NCBI GenBank assembly: GCA_963802795.1 | Contig: CAWDJV010000005.1 | Coordinates: forward strand, 310,001 to 374,000 | Direction of reading: 5' to 3' | Source: JAIBJN01 sp963802795 | GTDB taxonomy: Bacteria > Actinomycetota > Thermoleophilia > Gaiellales > Gaiellaceae | Length of the DNA: 64,000 nt | Shown: one piece after another, positions 1-8,927 of the stretch | How positions within the stretch are numbered: position 1 is the stretch's first letter | Layout of the letters: every line of letters begins with the position of its first letter | The notes under the pieces: generated by a model | Databases searched by the model: none | Told to the model about the DNA's origin: nothing | The model's input: only the letters and a program-made list of their open reading frames with translations | Made by a program: the position numbers and the translations under genes

Positions 1-159
1 GGAGCAGGTCCGCGAGGGATTCGCGGGCGGGGTCGTTCAGGTACGCCACGTAGGGCACCACGTAGGCGAAGGTGAGCGCCAGCGCCGCCCAGATCCCGAG
101 GAGGATCCAGGTGCTGGGACGCTTGCGCATCAGGAGCAACTCTGCGCTGACGGTGCGGA

Positions 160-163
<4 letters not shown>
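1..163 (-). CDS. ABC-2 type transporter permease, N-terminal fragment (runs off left edge)
   Basis: The first 54 residues of an integral membrane permease are visible. A short cytoplasmic start (MIRTVSAELLLMRKRPS) is followed by one hydrophobic segment at about residues 18-40, as in ABC-2 and ABC-2-like exporters that begin with an RxE-(L)-x-KxR-type stretch. Its ATG overlaps the stop codon of the ATPase gene by 4 bp (ATGA), so the two are translationally coupled and very likely form one exporter. The rest lies outside the window. The substrate cannot be read from the sequence; the neighbouring sensor kinase/regulator pair hints at a stress- or antibiotic-responsive exporter, which is inference. 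Confidence 0.7.
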
Positions 164-1072
<909 letters not shown>

Positions 1073-1079
1073 GCCCTCA

Positions 1080-1199
1080 ACGGTAGGTCGGCGCCACCCG
1101 CAGCCACAACGCCCCCCGGGAGGAACTTCGGCGTCCTCCTCAGGGAGGACTCGGATCCTCCCGCGGGGCGACTCGGCCCCGACGTTGCGGCGCTACCTT
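1080..1199. promoter_or_regulatory. Divergent promoter region, ABC exporter / two-component system
   Basis: This gap between divergent genes holds a TAnnnT hexamer for each. TACCGT on the minus strand (1080-1085) lies 7 nt before the ABC ATPase ATG. TACCTT on the plus strand (1194-1199) lies 9 nt before the kinase GTG. Both spacings fit transcription starting at or beside the start codon. No Shine-Dalgarno sequence precedes either start. No clear operator repeat is visible. Confidence 0.4.
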
Positions 1200-1208
1200 C
1201 CTAGAGCC

Positions 1209-2354
1209 GTGAACGCCTTGAAGAAGAGAAGGCTCCTGATCGACGCCCTCATCGCCGGCGCCGTGCTCGCCGCGTCGCTGGGCGCGATCGCACACGGCGG
1301 CTTCGACGAGACCGATAAGGGCCTCGACGCGGTCGGTGGCGTCCTGGCCGCGTTCGCCGCCCTCCCGCTCGCGGCAAGGCGCCTCGCGCCGCTTCCGGTC
1401 TTCGTAGTCGTCACCGTCGCCACGGCGACCCTGTACGGGCTCCGCTACGGCCTGGGCCCGCCGATCGGCTTCGCAATCGCCCTCTACACGGTGGCCGAGC
1501 AGCGAGAAGTCGAGCACCCTCGCCTGCGCACGGGCGCGCTCGTCGGCAGTCTCGTCGTCCTCCTCTCTCCGCATCTCATTCGCGACGGGTTCGCGCCGGA
1601 GCTGCTGCTCGGCGCGGTCGTCTGGCTGGCGGCCTGGTTCGCGGGCGACCGCTCTCGACTGCGGCAGGAGCGGATCGCCGAGCTGGAAGAGCGTGCCCGC
1701 CGGGCCGAGCACGAGGCGGAACGCGAGCGCCGGCTGGCAGCCGCCGAGGAGCGCATGCGCATCGCCCGCGACCTGCACGACTCGGCCGGCCACGCGATCA
1801 GCGTGATCCTCGTCCAGGCGGGCGCGGCGCGCCTGCTCCAGGAACGCGATCCGGCCGGCGCGCGCGCCGCGCTCGAGACGGTCGAGGAGGTCGCGCGCGA
1901 CACGCTCGGCGAGATCGACCAGCTCGTGCGCGCCCTGCGCGAGGATCTTCCGCCCGGCGAGGTCGAGCCGCCTCCGGGCCTCGCCGCGCTCGAGGCCCTC
2001 GCCGAGCGCTACCGCGGCTCCGGGCTCGACGTGACCGTCACCGTCGACGGATCGCGCCGCCCCCTCAGTCCGGCAGTCGACCAGGCCGCGTACCGCATCC
2101 TCCAGGAGGCGCTGACGAACGCCGCATGGCACGGGCGAGGGAGTGCCAGGGTCGAGATCGAGTTTGCCACCGGCTCGCTCGAGATCGCCGTGACCAACCC
2201 GGCTTCCGACTCGTCAGCCCGCGACGGCGGTGGCCACGGGATCGTCGGCATGCGAGAGCGGGCACAGCTCCTGGGCGGCACGCTCGAGGCCGGCGCCGAC
2301 AACGGCTCCTTCCGCATCCACGCCCGCCTGCCCTATGGAGACGCGGGCGCATGA
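1209..2354 (+). CDS. Sensor histidine kinase, NarL/DesK class
   Basis: Two-component sensor of 381 residues. The N-terminal half has four to five hydrophobic segments (about residues 12-140), then a charged coiled linker, then a HisKA_3 dimerisation domain with the phospho-acceptor in RDLHDSAGHA (His190) and an HATPase_c domain (QEALTNAAWHG, then GHGIVGMRERA near the C-terminus). No large extracellular sensor loop is seen, so it probably senses something in the membrane. I chose the GTG at 1209 over upstream starts because the open frame before it is proline/arginine-rich and unlike any kinase, and a TAnnnT hexamer lies 9 nt upstream. Its stop overlaps the response regulator start (ATGA). It likely controls the divergent ABC exporter. 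Confidence 0.85.
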   Translation: MNALKKRRLLIDALIAGAVLAASLGAIAHGGFDETDKGLDAVGGVLAAFAALPLAARRLAPLPVFVVVTVATATLYGLRYGLGPPIGFAIALYTVAEQREVEHPRLRTGALVGSLVVLLSPHLIRDGFAPELLLGAVVWLAAWFAGDRSRLRQERIAELEERARRAEHEAERERRLAAAEERMRIARDLHDSAGHAISVILVQAGAARLLQERDPAGARAALETVEEVARDTLGEIDQLVRALREDLPPGEVEPPPGLAALEALAERYRGSGLDVTVTVDGSRRPLSPAVDQAAYRILQEALTNAAWHGRGSARVEIEFATGSLEIAVTNPASDSSARDGGGHGIVGMRERAQLLGGTLEAGADNGSFRIHARLPYGDAGA

Positions 2355-3028
2355 GCGACCTGCCGGTCCGTGTCCTGCTCGTGGACGACGACGACCTCAT
2401 GCGGGCAGGTCTCAAGGCGGTGCTTTCGAGTGACGACGCGCTCGAGGTCGTCGGGGAGGCCGCCACCGGACGAGCCGCGGTCGATCAGGTGCGGGAACTG
2501 GAGCCCGCCGTCGTCCTGATGGATGTCCGCATGCCCGACCTCGACGGGATTTCCGCGACCCGCGAGGTGCTGGCGAGCTCGCCGGAGGTCAAGGTGATGA
2601 TCCTGACGACCTTCGAGCAGGACGACTACATCTTCGGAGCGCTCAACGCCGGGGCCTCGGGCTTCCTCCTCAAGCGAACGAGCCCCGAGGAGCTCATCGC
2701 AGGCATCCACACTGTCGCCGTCGGCGATTCCCTGCTCTCACCGTCGGTCACCCGGCGGGTGATCGACCGCATGGCGCGGCAGCCGGCGGCGGACAGGCCG
2801 TACGACGAGCGCCTCGGCGAGCTCACGCCGCGCGAGCGGGAAGTCCTGGCGCAGGTCGCGCGCGGGCTTTCGAACAGCGAGATCGCTGCGGAGCTCGTGA
2901 TCGAGGAGTCCACGGTGAAGACCCACGTCAAGCGGATCCTCATGAAGCTCCGCGCGCGCGACCGCGTGCAGGCGGTGATCTTCGCCTACGAGAGCGGGCT
3001 CACGCAGGCCGGGAGTCAGCTGGATTAG
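2351..3028 (+). CDS. LuxR/NarL-family response regulator
   Basis: DNA-binding response regulator of 225 residues, partner of the kinase just upstream, with which it shares an ATGA overlap. The receiver domain fills residues 1-125: acidic pocket at Asp12-Asp15, phospho-acceptor Asp58 in VVLMDVRMPD, conserved Thr in ILTTF and Lys in LLKRT. The C-terminal LuxR helix-turn-helix starts with LTPREREVL and contains NSEIAAELVIEESTVKTH. Length and layout are standard for the family. The most likely target is the divergent ABC exporter at 1-1072, as in LiaRS/DesKR-like systems; this is inferred from neighbourhood only. Confidence 0.9.
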   Translation: MSDLPVRVLLVDDDDLMRAGLKAVLSSDDALEVVGEAATGRAAVDQVRELEPAVVLMDVRMPDLDGISATREVLASSPEVKVMILTTFEQDDYIFGALNAGASGFLLKRTSPEELIAGIHTVAVGDSLLSPSVTRRVIDRMARQPAADRPYDERLGELTPREREVLAQVARGLSNSEIAAELVIEESTVKTHVKRILMKLRARDRVQAVIFAYESGLTQAGSQLD

Positions 3029-3041
3029 ACCAACAACTCGC

Positions 3042-4115
3042 TCAGCTACAGCCGGTGTTGTGACCGCAGTCGCGGCAGGTGTAACAGCTGCCCGTCCTCA
3101 CCATCCGCCCGCCGCACTTGGCGCACTCGACCGCGTCCTCGAAGGCGTTGAACAGCGCGGTCTGGCCCGGCGGGGAGGCCGGCGCCGCCTCCGCCTCCGG
3201 CGCGCCGTTGCCCTCCAGGATGTCGTTGGCCTCCGCAAGGCGCTTGCGGACTTCAGGGCTCAGGATGCCGAGCTCCTGCTGCGTGTCCGTGTCGAGGAAC
3301 TTCTTGCCCATCCAGCGGAAGATGTAGTCGACGAGCGACTTGGCGGCGCGGATGTCGGCGTCGTTCGTGAGGCCACTCGGCTCGAATCGCATGTGGGCGA
3401 ACTTCGAGACGTAGACCTCGAGCGGCACGCCGTACTGGAGCCCGAGCGAGACCGAGATCATCAAGGAATTCATGAGACCTGCGAGGGTCGTGCCCTCCTT
3501 GGCGATGTCGACGAAGATGTCGCCGGGCGTGCCGTCGTCGTAGAGGCCGACGTGGATGTAGCCCTCGTAGTCGCCGACGCGGAACTTGCGGCCGATCTCG
3601 TTGCGGTCCTCCGGTAGCCGCCGGCGCTCCTCGCGCGGTGCGGGAGCCGGCGCGGCCGTGTCCGACTTCTTGGAGAGCGGCTGGGCGACCTTGCAGTTGT
3701 CGCGATAGATGGCGATCGCCTTGACGCCGAGCTTCCAGGCGTCGAGGAAGAGGTCGGAGATCTCGTCGACGGTCGTCTCCTCGGGGAGGTTGACGGTCTT
3801 CGAGATGGCGCCCGAGATGAAGGGCTGGACGGCGCCCATCATCTTCACGTGGCCCATGTGGTGGATCGCGCGCTCGCCGATCGCGCAGTCGAAGACGGGG
3901 TAGTGCTCGGTCTTCAGGAAGGGCGAGCCGACGACGGTATTGCGGTCGTCGATGAAGGCGACCACCTGGTCGCGTTCCTCCGGCGCGTAGCCGAGCCGCT
4001 CGAGCGCCATCGGGACGGTCTTGTTCACGATGGTGAGGTCGCCGCCGCCGACGAGCCTCTTCATCTTCACGAGCGAGAAGTCCGGCTCGACCCCGGTCGT
4101 GTCGCAATCCATCAT
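3042..4115 (-). CDS. nrdJ: B12-dependent ribonucleotide reductase, C-terminal piece
   Basis: C-terminal 357 residues of class II (adenosylcobalamin) ribonucleoside-diphosphate reductase. It begins MMDCDTTGVEPDF, which in intact NrdJ proteins directly follows the APTGTISF loop. It then has the last part of the barrel, a TSCPD domain (about residues 150-260, around IHVGLYDDGTPGD) and a C-terminal zinc-ribbon with paired cysteines (CAKCGG, CYTCRDCG) and a Cys near the last residue, as expected for the redox tail. Its ATG overlaps the stop of the N-terminal piece by 4 bp, so as written the two halves would be translated as coupled separate chains. Removing the 80-bp insert at 4128-4207 fuses both into one perfect 917-residue frame. 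Confidence 0.85.
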   Translation of the reverse strand: MMDCDTTGVEPDFSLVKMKRLVGGGDLTIVNKTVPMALERLGYAPEERDQVVAFIDDRNTVVGSPFLKTEHYPVFDCAIGERAIHHMGHVKMMGAVQPFISGAISKTVNLPEETTVDEISDLFLDAWKLGVKAIAIYRDNCKVAQPLSKKSDTAAPAPAPREERRRLPEDRNEIGRKFRVGDYEGYIHVGLYDDGTPGDIFVDIAKEGTTLAGLMNSLMISVSLGLQYGVPLEVYVSKFAHMRFEPSGLTNDADIRAAKSLVDYIFRWMGKKFLDTDTQQELGILSPEVRKRLAEANDILEGNGAPEAEAAPASPPGQTALFNAFEDAVECAKCGGRMVRTGSCYTCRDCGHNTGCS

Positions 4116-5875
4116 GAAGCTGATCGTTTGTGCTCAGTTCGGCGTGTGCTGGTTAGATTATTGGTTATAAAACGAACCCTTTTCTGCGCGAGCAGCTCCT
4201 GCCCCCTCCCAGTCGGCGCGAGCACGGTCGCCTGCGCGTTCCGGTAGCCGCTGACCTCGCCCTGGTCGAGGGCATCGTCCCAGGCGCGCCGGGCGGCCGA
4301 GAGGAGGTCGTCGGGGACGGAGTGCGGGTGCTCGATGTTCCCGACCGAGGCGCGGTGCTTGGCGATCACGCCTAGCATCGCCGCAGCGTTCGGCTGGTAG
4401 CCGGCGAAGGCGCCCATGCGCCCGGCGATCTCGGCCGACTTGCGGTACGCGCGCCCGGTCATGAGCGCGGTCACAGCGGCGGCGAAGGCTCGTCCCTCCT
4501 CCGAGTCGTACGGAAGACCGCGCGACATGAGCAGGGCGCCGAGGTTCGCATAGCCGAGGCCGAGCTGGCGGTAGCCCTTTGCGTTCCGGTCGATCTCGGG
4601 CGTCGGGTAGCTCGAGTAGCCGACGAGGATCTCCTGCGCGAGGAACACCGTGTCGACCGTGTGCTCGAAGGCCTCGACGTCGAGGTCGCCGTCCTCGCGG
4701 CGGAACTTCATCAGGTTGATCGACGCGAGGTTGCAGGCGCTGTCGTCGATGCTGAGATATTCACTGCAGGGGTTAGATGCGTTGATCCGCCCCGTGTTCG
4801 GGAGCGTGTGCCACGAGTTGATCGTCGTGTCGTACTGGACGCCCGGGTCGGCGCACTTCCACGCCGCCTCGGCGCCCTGGCGGAGCAGGTCGCGCGCAGG
4901 GAGCGTCGCGACGACGGTGCCGTCGGTGCGCGCGGTCAGGTTCCAGTCGTCGTTCGCTTCGACGGCATCCATGAAGGCGTCGGACACGCGGATCGAGTTG
5001 TTCGCGTTCTGGTACTGGATCGAGGCCCAGTCCGGCGAGTCGAGCGTCATGTCGTAACCCGCCTGCTCGAGGACGCGCGCCTTCTCCTCCTCGTGCGCCT
5101 TGCACCAGATGAACTCCTCGACGTCCGGGTGGTCGACGTCGAGGACGACCATCTTGGCGGCACGCCTGGTCTTGCCCCCCGACTTGATCGTGCCGGCGGA
5201 GGCATCCGCGCCGCGCATGAAGCTGACGGGCCCCGAGGCGTAGCCGCCCTTGGAGAGCTGCTCCTTCGAGGAGCGCAGCGGGGAGAGATTCACGCCCGAG
5301 CCGGAGCCGCCGCGGAAGATGATCCCTTCGCGCCGGATCCAGTCGAGGATCGAGTCCATCGAGTCGTCGATGGAGAGGATGAAGCACGCGCTACATTGCG
5401 GGCGCTCCTCGAATCCGACGTTGAACCAGACCGGCGAGTTGAAGGAGGCGAGCTGGTTGACGAGGATCGCCTTGAGCTCGGCCTCGAAGGTCTCGGCCTC
5501 CTCGTCGTCGGCGAAGTAGCCGCCGTCGCGGCCCCACGCGGCGGCCGTATCGACGACGCGGCCGATCATCTGCTTGACGCTCGACTCGCGCTCCGGCGAG
5601 GACATGCGGCCGCGGAAGTACTTCTGCGCGACGATGTTCGTCGCCGTCTGCGACCAGAACTTGGGGAACTCGACGCCCTTCTGCTCGAAGACCGGACCGT
5701 CCTTTCCGGGGATGAAGGCGTCGCGAATCTCCCACTCGATCTCGTCGAACGGGTCGCGTCCGGGGATGGTGAAGTAGCGGCGCACGCCGCAGGACTGCGC
5801 CGCGTCGGCGACGGCGTTGACGAGCGCCTCGTCCTCGATGACGGGTGCGGTAGCGGTGCGTGCGGCGGACGCCAT
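4112..5875 (-). CDS. nrdJ: B12-dependent ribonucleotide reductase, N-terminal piece
   Basis: N-terminal 587 residues of class II ribonucleotide reductase, which makes deoxynucleotides with a cobalamin-generated radical. It includes the N-terminal domain (RYFTIPGRDPFDEIEWE), the first half of the ten-stranded barrel, and the finger-loop active-site motif NPCSEY holding the Asn-Cys-Glu triad. Homology stops exactly at VLAPTG. The last 31 residues are read from an 80-bp insert and match nothing in the family. The start at 5875 was chosen because GGAGGG lies 4 nt upstream and the preceding in-frame residues look like leader. The missing piece is the substrate-phosphate loop (TIS), so the encoded halves may be inactive unless the insert is bypassed or removed. 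Confidence 0.85.
   Translation of the reverse strand: MASAARTATAPVIEDEALVNAVADAAQSCGVRRYFTIPGRDPFDEIEWEIRDAFIPGKDGPVFEQKGVEFPKFWSQTATNIVAQKYFRGRMSSPERESSVKQMIGRVVDTAAAWGRDGGYFADDEEAETFEAELKAILVNQLASFNSPVWFNVGFEERPQCSACFILSIDDSMDSILDWIRREGIIFRGGSGSGVNLSPLRSSKEQLSKGGYASGPVSFMRGADASAGTIKSGGKTRRAAKMVVLDVDHPDVEEFIWCKAHEEEKARVLEQAGYDMTLDSPDWASIQYQNANNSIRVSDAFMDAVEANDDWNLTARTDGTVVATLPARDLLRQGAEAAWKCADPGVQYDTTINSWHTLPNTGRINASNPCSEYLSIDDSACNLASINLMKFRREDGDLDVEAFEHTVDTVFLAQEILVGYSSYPTPEIDRNAKGYRQLGLGYANLGALLMSRGLPYDSEEGRAFAAAVTALMTGRAYRKSAEIAGRMGAFAGYQPNAAAMLGVIAKHRASVGNIEHPHSVPDDLLSAARRAWDDALDQGEVSGYRNAQATVLAPTGRGQELLAQKRVRFITNNLTSTRRTEHKRSAS
4128..4207 (-). other. 80-bp insert interrupting nrdJ
   Basis: Exactly 80 bases separate the codons of APTG from those of TISF in nrdJ. 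Deleting them restores a continuous 918-codon frame with no other indel. The edge can slide by only one base. The insert is about 51 percent GC and its central 40 bases about 38 percent, well below the flanking gene. It contains a small hairpin (CTGC, loop TCGC, GCAG), a GGTT...AACC pairing and a TAATCT hexamer. There are no inverted terminal repeats, no obvious target duplication, and no group I, group II or intein end signatures. Its length is not a multiple of three. It could be a degenerate mobile-element scar, a bypass element or an assembly chimera. Confidence 0.75.
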
Positions 5876-6008
5876 TTCTCCCTCCAAGGGTATCGGTCTG
5901 ACCGTGCCCCGCCGAGCGGGGACCAACGAGAGTAGAGCGGAGGTCGGACGGAGCGCCGAGAGCCCTATTTGCAGGGGTTTCGCCCGGACACTTCCGGTCC
6001 GAACGGCT
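5876..6008 (-). promoter_or_regulatory. nrdJ 5' region
   Basis: This 133-bp gap upstream of nrdJ contains the strong ribosome-binding site (GGAGGG) and a 6-bp hairpin, CCCCGC/GCGGGG with a 3-nt loop, about 30-45 nt before the start. I looked for a cobalamin riboswitch and for paired NrdR boxes and saw neither; the gap is too short for a full B12 riboswitch. The function of the hairpin is unknown. Confidence 0.3.
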
Positions 6009-7767
6009 TCAGTTCGCGCAGGCGCCTCCGCGCAGACGATAGACGATCATCTCGGGCCCGGGACGGTGATAGGCAAGTGGGTAGTAGTTGCTGGCCCAGT
6101 CGTAATTGAAGTCAATCGGGCCTTCCCCGGGGTCGTACGGGCTTGCCCGGTGGACCACTTCGCCGCGGCGAGCCAGCGCCTGGTAGAACGCGATCGCGGT
6201 AGGCAACTCCTCCGGCTCGGCGAGCGCGCGACCGTAAGCGTTGCTGCCTGTGACGACCCAGCAGATGCCCCTCTGCTCGAGCACGTCGAGCACCCGCGGA
6301 TCGAGTCGGCGCGTCAGGTCCTCGACGCCCCCGATCACGTCCTCGGGGCGAAAGTCAGGCGAAACGAGCCCGCCGGCGCGTAGCGCTCGAACAAGGGGGA
6401 ACGGTCGCCAACGTAATCGACTGGTCCCGCCCCACGCCGCAGTGTCTGAATCCCGAAGCCAGGGAGGCAGTAAGACCCTGTCGACGAAGATCCTCGTCCG
6501 TGGGGGTACGTTTTCGAGCATCCAGCTGCGGGTTTCGTTCCGCGTGCCTTCGCGGCTGAGGACGAGGTCATTGTGGATGTCGAACACGAGGCTCTGCCCC
6601 AGGAGCGCTGTCACGACCACCGCGGTCGCGGCTGCAGCCACGATCCGCGAACGGCCCTGTGTGAGTACGCCAAGTAGGCGACCCGTCCCGTAGGCGGCCA
6701 GAAGACAGACCATCGGGAGGATGGGCAAGAGCCAGCGGCCGAAGTAACGCTCCTGGATGCCCATGAAGAGGATGTAGAGGACAGGCGCCGGAAGGAGGAA
6801 AATCGCGACGCCACGATCTCGGAGGAGCGCCCAGGTCGCGCCGCCCGCAGCCGCAAGAAGAGGCACCCAGCCTAGTCCCCACGTGAGGACCCAGAGGTAG
6901 TAGAGGATCCCGTTCTCGTCGGCCTGGCCGAGCTTCTCTTCTCCCTCGGGTGTCACTGAGAGTAAGAGCAAGTCGTCCGTGAACTCGCGCGGCGCCAGGA
7001 CTGCGAACGGGTTGAAGAGAACGAAGGCCGCCAGGGCTAACCCGCCCGCGAGAAGAAGCCCAGGCGCGACCCGGCCGCCGCGACGGTGTTGCAGGGCCGC
7101 GGCCGCGAGGAGCGGCAGTATGACTATTCCTGCCGTGTACTTCAGCGCACAGGCAAGTCCCAGACCCACGCCGGCTAGGGCGTAGTCGAGCTTCGGTCGC
7201 GCCGGAAGACGCCGGCGCTCCCGAGGAGCGAGAGCACAACGGCCGTTGAAGCGGCACGTCGTTCGTAGCCTGGTGCGACCACGAGACCGCCAGGAACGAC
7301 ACCGCGAGCAACGCAGCGGCAAGCAGCCCTGTGCGCCGGTTGAGCAGGCGGGCGCCCACGAGATAGAGCAGGGCAACCGACAACGTCCCGAGCACCGCCA
7401 CTACTACCCTCGCCGTCAGGTACACGTCCCCGGTGTCGGTTGCGAAGGCCTCGGTGACGCCTGCTGAACCGAGATAGCGCAGGGCGAAGGCGCCATAGAG
7501 GAGGTACGTGAGGCCCGGTGGGTTCACGAAGTAGTGCGGGTTGAGATCGCCGCTGTCGTGAAAGCCGACCGCTCTCGGCACGTAGTGGCGCAGCTCATCT
7601 GGGTTGTAGGGAATCGGCAGCTCGTGCTTCAGCCCCCAGACGCGGAGCACGAGCGCAGTGGCGAGCACGATCCCGAGTCCAACCAGCCACAGGCCACGTC
7701 GGGGTTCGCGTGGGGTAGGCGCTGGACGGGCGTGGATCGCGAACCGGACGAGAAGGACGAACGGCAC
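6009..7767 (-). CDS. Polyprenol-phosphate sugar-dependent glycosyltransferase (GT-C, family 39/ArnT-like), several frameshifts
   Basis: Multi-pass membrane glycosyltransferase, about 580 residues when mended. The N-terminal part has the first transmembrane helix followed by the acidic catalytic motif (YNPDELRHY), as in PMT/ArnT enzymes that take a sugar from a polyprenyl phosphate outside the membrane. Many hydrophobic helices follow (ALKYTAGIVILPLL and others), then a soluble C-terminal domain. The frame changes near 7247 and 7205 and again near 6470 and 6375. In each case an alternative frame carries the sensible sequence, so these look like single-base sequencing errors. It starts at GTG 7767, divergent from the GT2 gene at 7837. 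Partner flippases and polyprenyl-phosphate GT2 enzymes occur elsewhere in the window. Confidence 0.75.
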
Positions 7768-7836
7768 TCAAGTCCCGCCGTATCCTAGAGTCCCGACACG
7801 CACGACCTTGCCCATGCGACCGGCCAGAACACCCTC
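7768..7836. promoter_or_regulatory. Divergent promoter between two glycosyltransferase genes
   Basis: In this 69-bp gap a TATCCT hexamer on the plus strand and an overlapping TAGGAT on the minus strand (both around 7780-7787) form a back-to-back pair of likely -10 elements. The plus-strand start lies about 50 nt downstream, so that transcript would have a leader. Neither start has a good Shine-Dalgarno sequence. Confidence 0.3.
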
Positions 7837-8843
7837 ATGAAGCTCGTGATCCAGATCCCGTGTTTGAACGAAGAAAGGACGCTTCCCGCCACGCTGGCCG
7901 ACCTTCCCCGGGAGGTGGAGGGCTTCGACAGCGTCGAGTCGCTCGTCATCGACGACGGGTCCACCGACCGGACGGTGGAAGTCGCGCGCGAATCGGCGTC
8001 GATCACATCATCCGCTTCAACTCTCACCGGGGGCTGGCCCTGGCGTTCCAGGCGGGCCTCGATGCGGCGCTGAAGCTCGGCGCGGACGTCATCGTCAACA
8101 CCGACGCGGACAACCAGTACAAGGGAAGCGAAATCCCACGACTTGTGCGCCCCATCCTCGACGGGGAGGTCGACATGGTCGTCGGGAGTCGTGACGTGAG
8201 GAAGAACGCCGATTTCTCCCGACTGAAGAAGTTCCTCCAGTCATGGGGATCATGGGTCGTTCGCCGGGCGTCCGGGACCGACATCCCGGACACGACATCG
8301 GGTTTCCGCGCCTACAGCCGGGAGGCGGCGCTGAATGTGAACGTCGTCTCTAACTTCACGTATACGCTGGAGACGATCATCCAGGCGGGGAAGAGCGACT
8401 TGGCGCTCGGCCACGTCCCGATCCAGACGAATCCCAAAACCCGCGACTCTCGGCTCTACGCGTCGATTCCCGGGTACCTCAAGCGCTCCATCGGAACGAT
8501 CTTCCGTATCTATGTGATGTACAGGCCGCTGCCGGTATTCCTTTGGCCGGCGGCGATCACCGGTCTTCTTGGAGTCGCCCTCTTCGCGCGCTTTGGCTGG
8601 TTCTACTTCACGGAGTCAGGGGCGACGGGACACGTGCAGTCGCTGATAGTGGGGGCCGTACTGATCATTTTCTCCGTGCAGCTCGTGCTTCTCGCCGTGA
8701 TCGGCGAGCTGCTCCGCTCCAATCGCGTCCTGACCGAGCGCACGCTTCAACGCGTGAGGAAAATCGAGCTGGAGTTGGGCGTTCGGCCAGACAGTCTCAG
8801 CGAGCCTTCGCTGACAACTGCGGGTCGCGAGCTCGAGCGCTAG
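7837..8843 (+). CDS. Family 2 glycosyltransferase (dolichol-phosphate mannose synthase type), one frameshift near 7991
   Basis: About 335 residues after mending. The GT-A domain starts MKLVIQIPCLNEERTLP and carries VIDDGSTDRT, then the metal-binding VNTDADNQY and the acceptor motif DTTSGFRAYSREAA. The C-terminal third has two transmembrane helices (about residues 225-310), typical of enzymes that make polyprenyl-phosphate sugars. The frame shifts by one base near 7991 (VARE then GVDHIIRF), so one base is probably missing in the read. Such a product would feed a GT-C enzyme like the one encoded divergently at 6009-7767. Confidence 0.8.
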
Positions 8844-8870
8844 ATGTAGTTCATGAGCAGGTTGGTTCAC

Positions 8871-8927
8871 CCGGGCCTCCTTGGAGGCTGAGAGCTGCTA
8901 AGCAACTCAGTCCGAAGGAGGACCCGG
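8871..8927 (+). promoter_or_regulatory. Structured leader that can pair with the ribosome-binding site of the downstream glycosyltransferase gene
   Basis: The 12 bases at 8871-8882 (CCGGGCCTCCTT) are complementary to 8915-8927 with one bulged A. The second arm contains the whole Shine-Dalgarno sequence AAGGAGG and ends at the ATG. Inside the loop CTGAG (8888-8892) pairs with CTCAG (8906-8910) around a TGCT/AGCA inner stem. An alternative short hairpin, GCCTCC/GGAGGC at 8875-8888, would free the ribosome-binding site. This suggests translational control, or alternatively a terminator for the upstream gene. No U-tract follows. Confidence 0.45.

Noticed and set aside
4128..4207. Group I or II intron, intein or gp60-type bypass inside nrdJ
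   Set aside because: The insert is too short, has no GUGYG start or AY end, no U before and G at the end, no intein Cys/Ser start or His-Asn end in frame, and no matching take-off and landing codons. None of these can be claimed from sequence alone.
4661..5935. Long plus-strand open frame opposite nrdJ (424 codons)
   Set aside because: It is the antisense shadow of a conserved gene; its translation is Arg/Val/Glu-rich without domains, as happens in very GC-rich DNA.
5876..6008. Cobalamin riboswitch before nrdJ
   Set aside because: The gap is 133 bp and no B12-box-like sequence or multi-branched fold is apparent.
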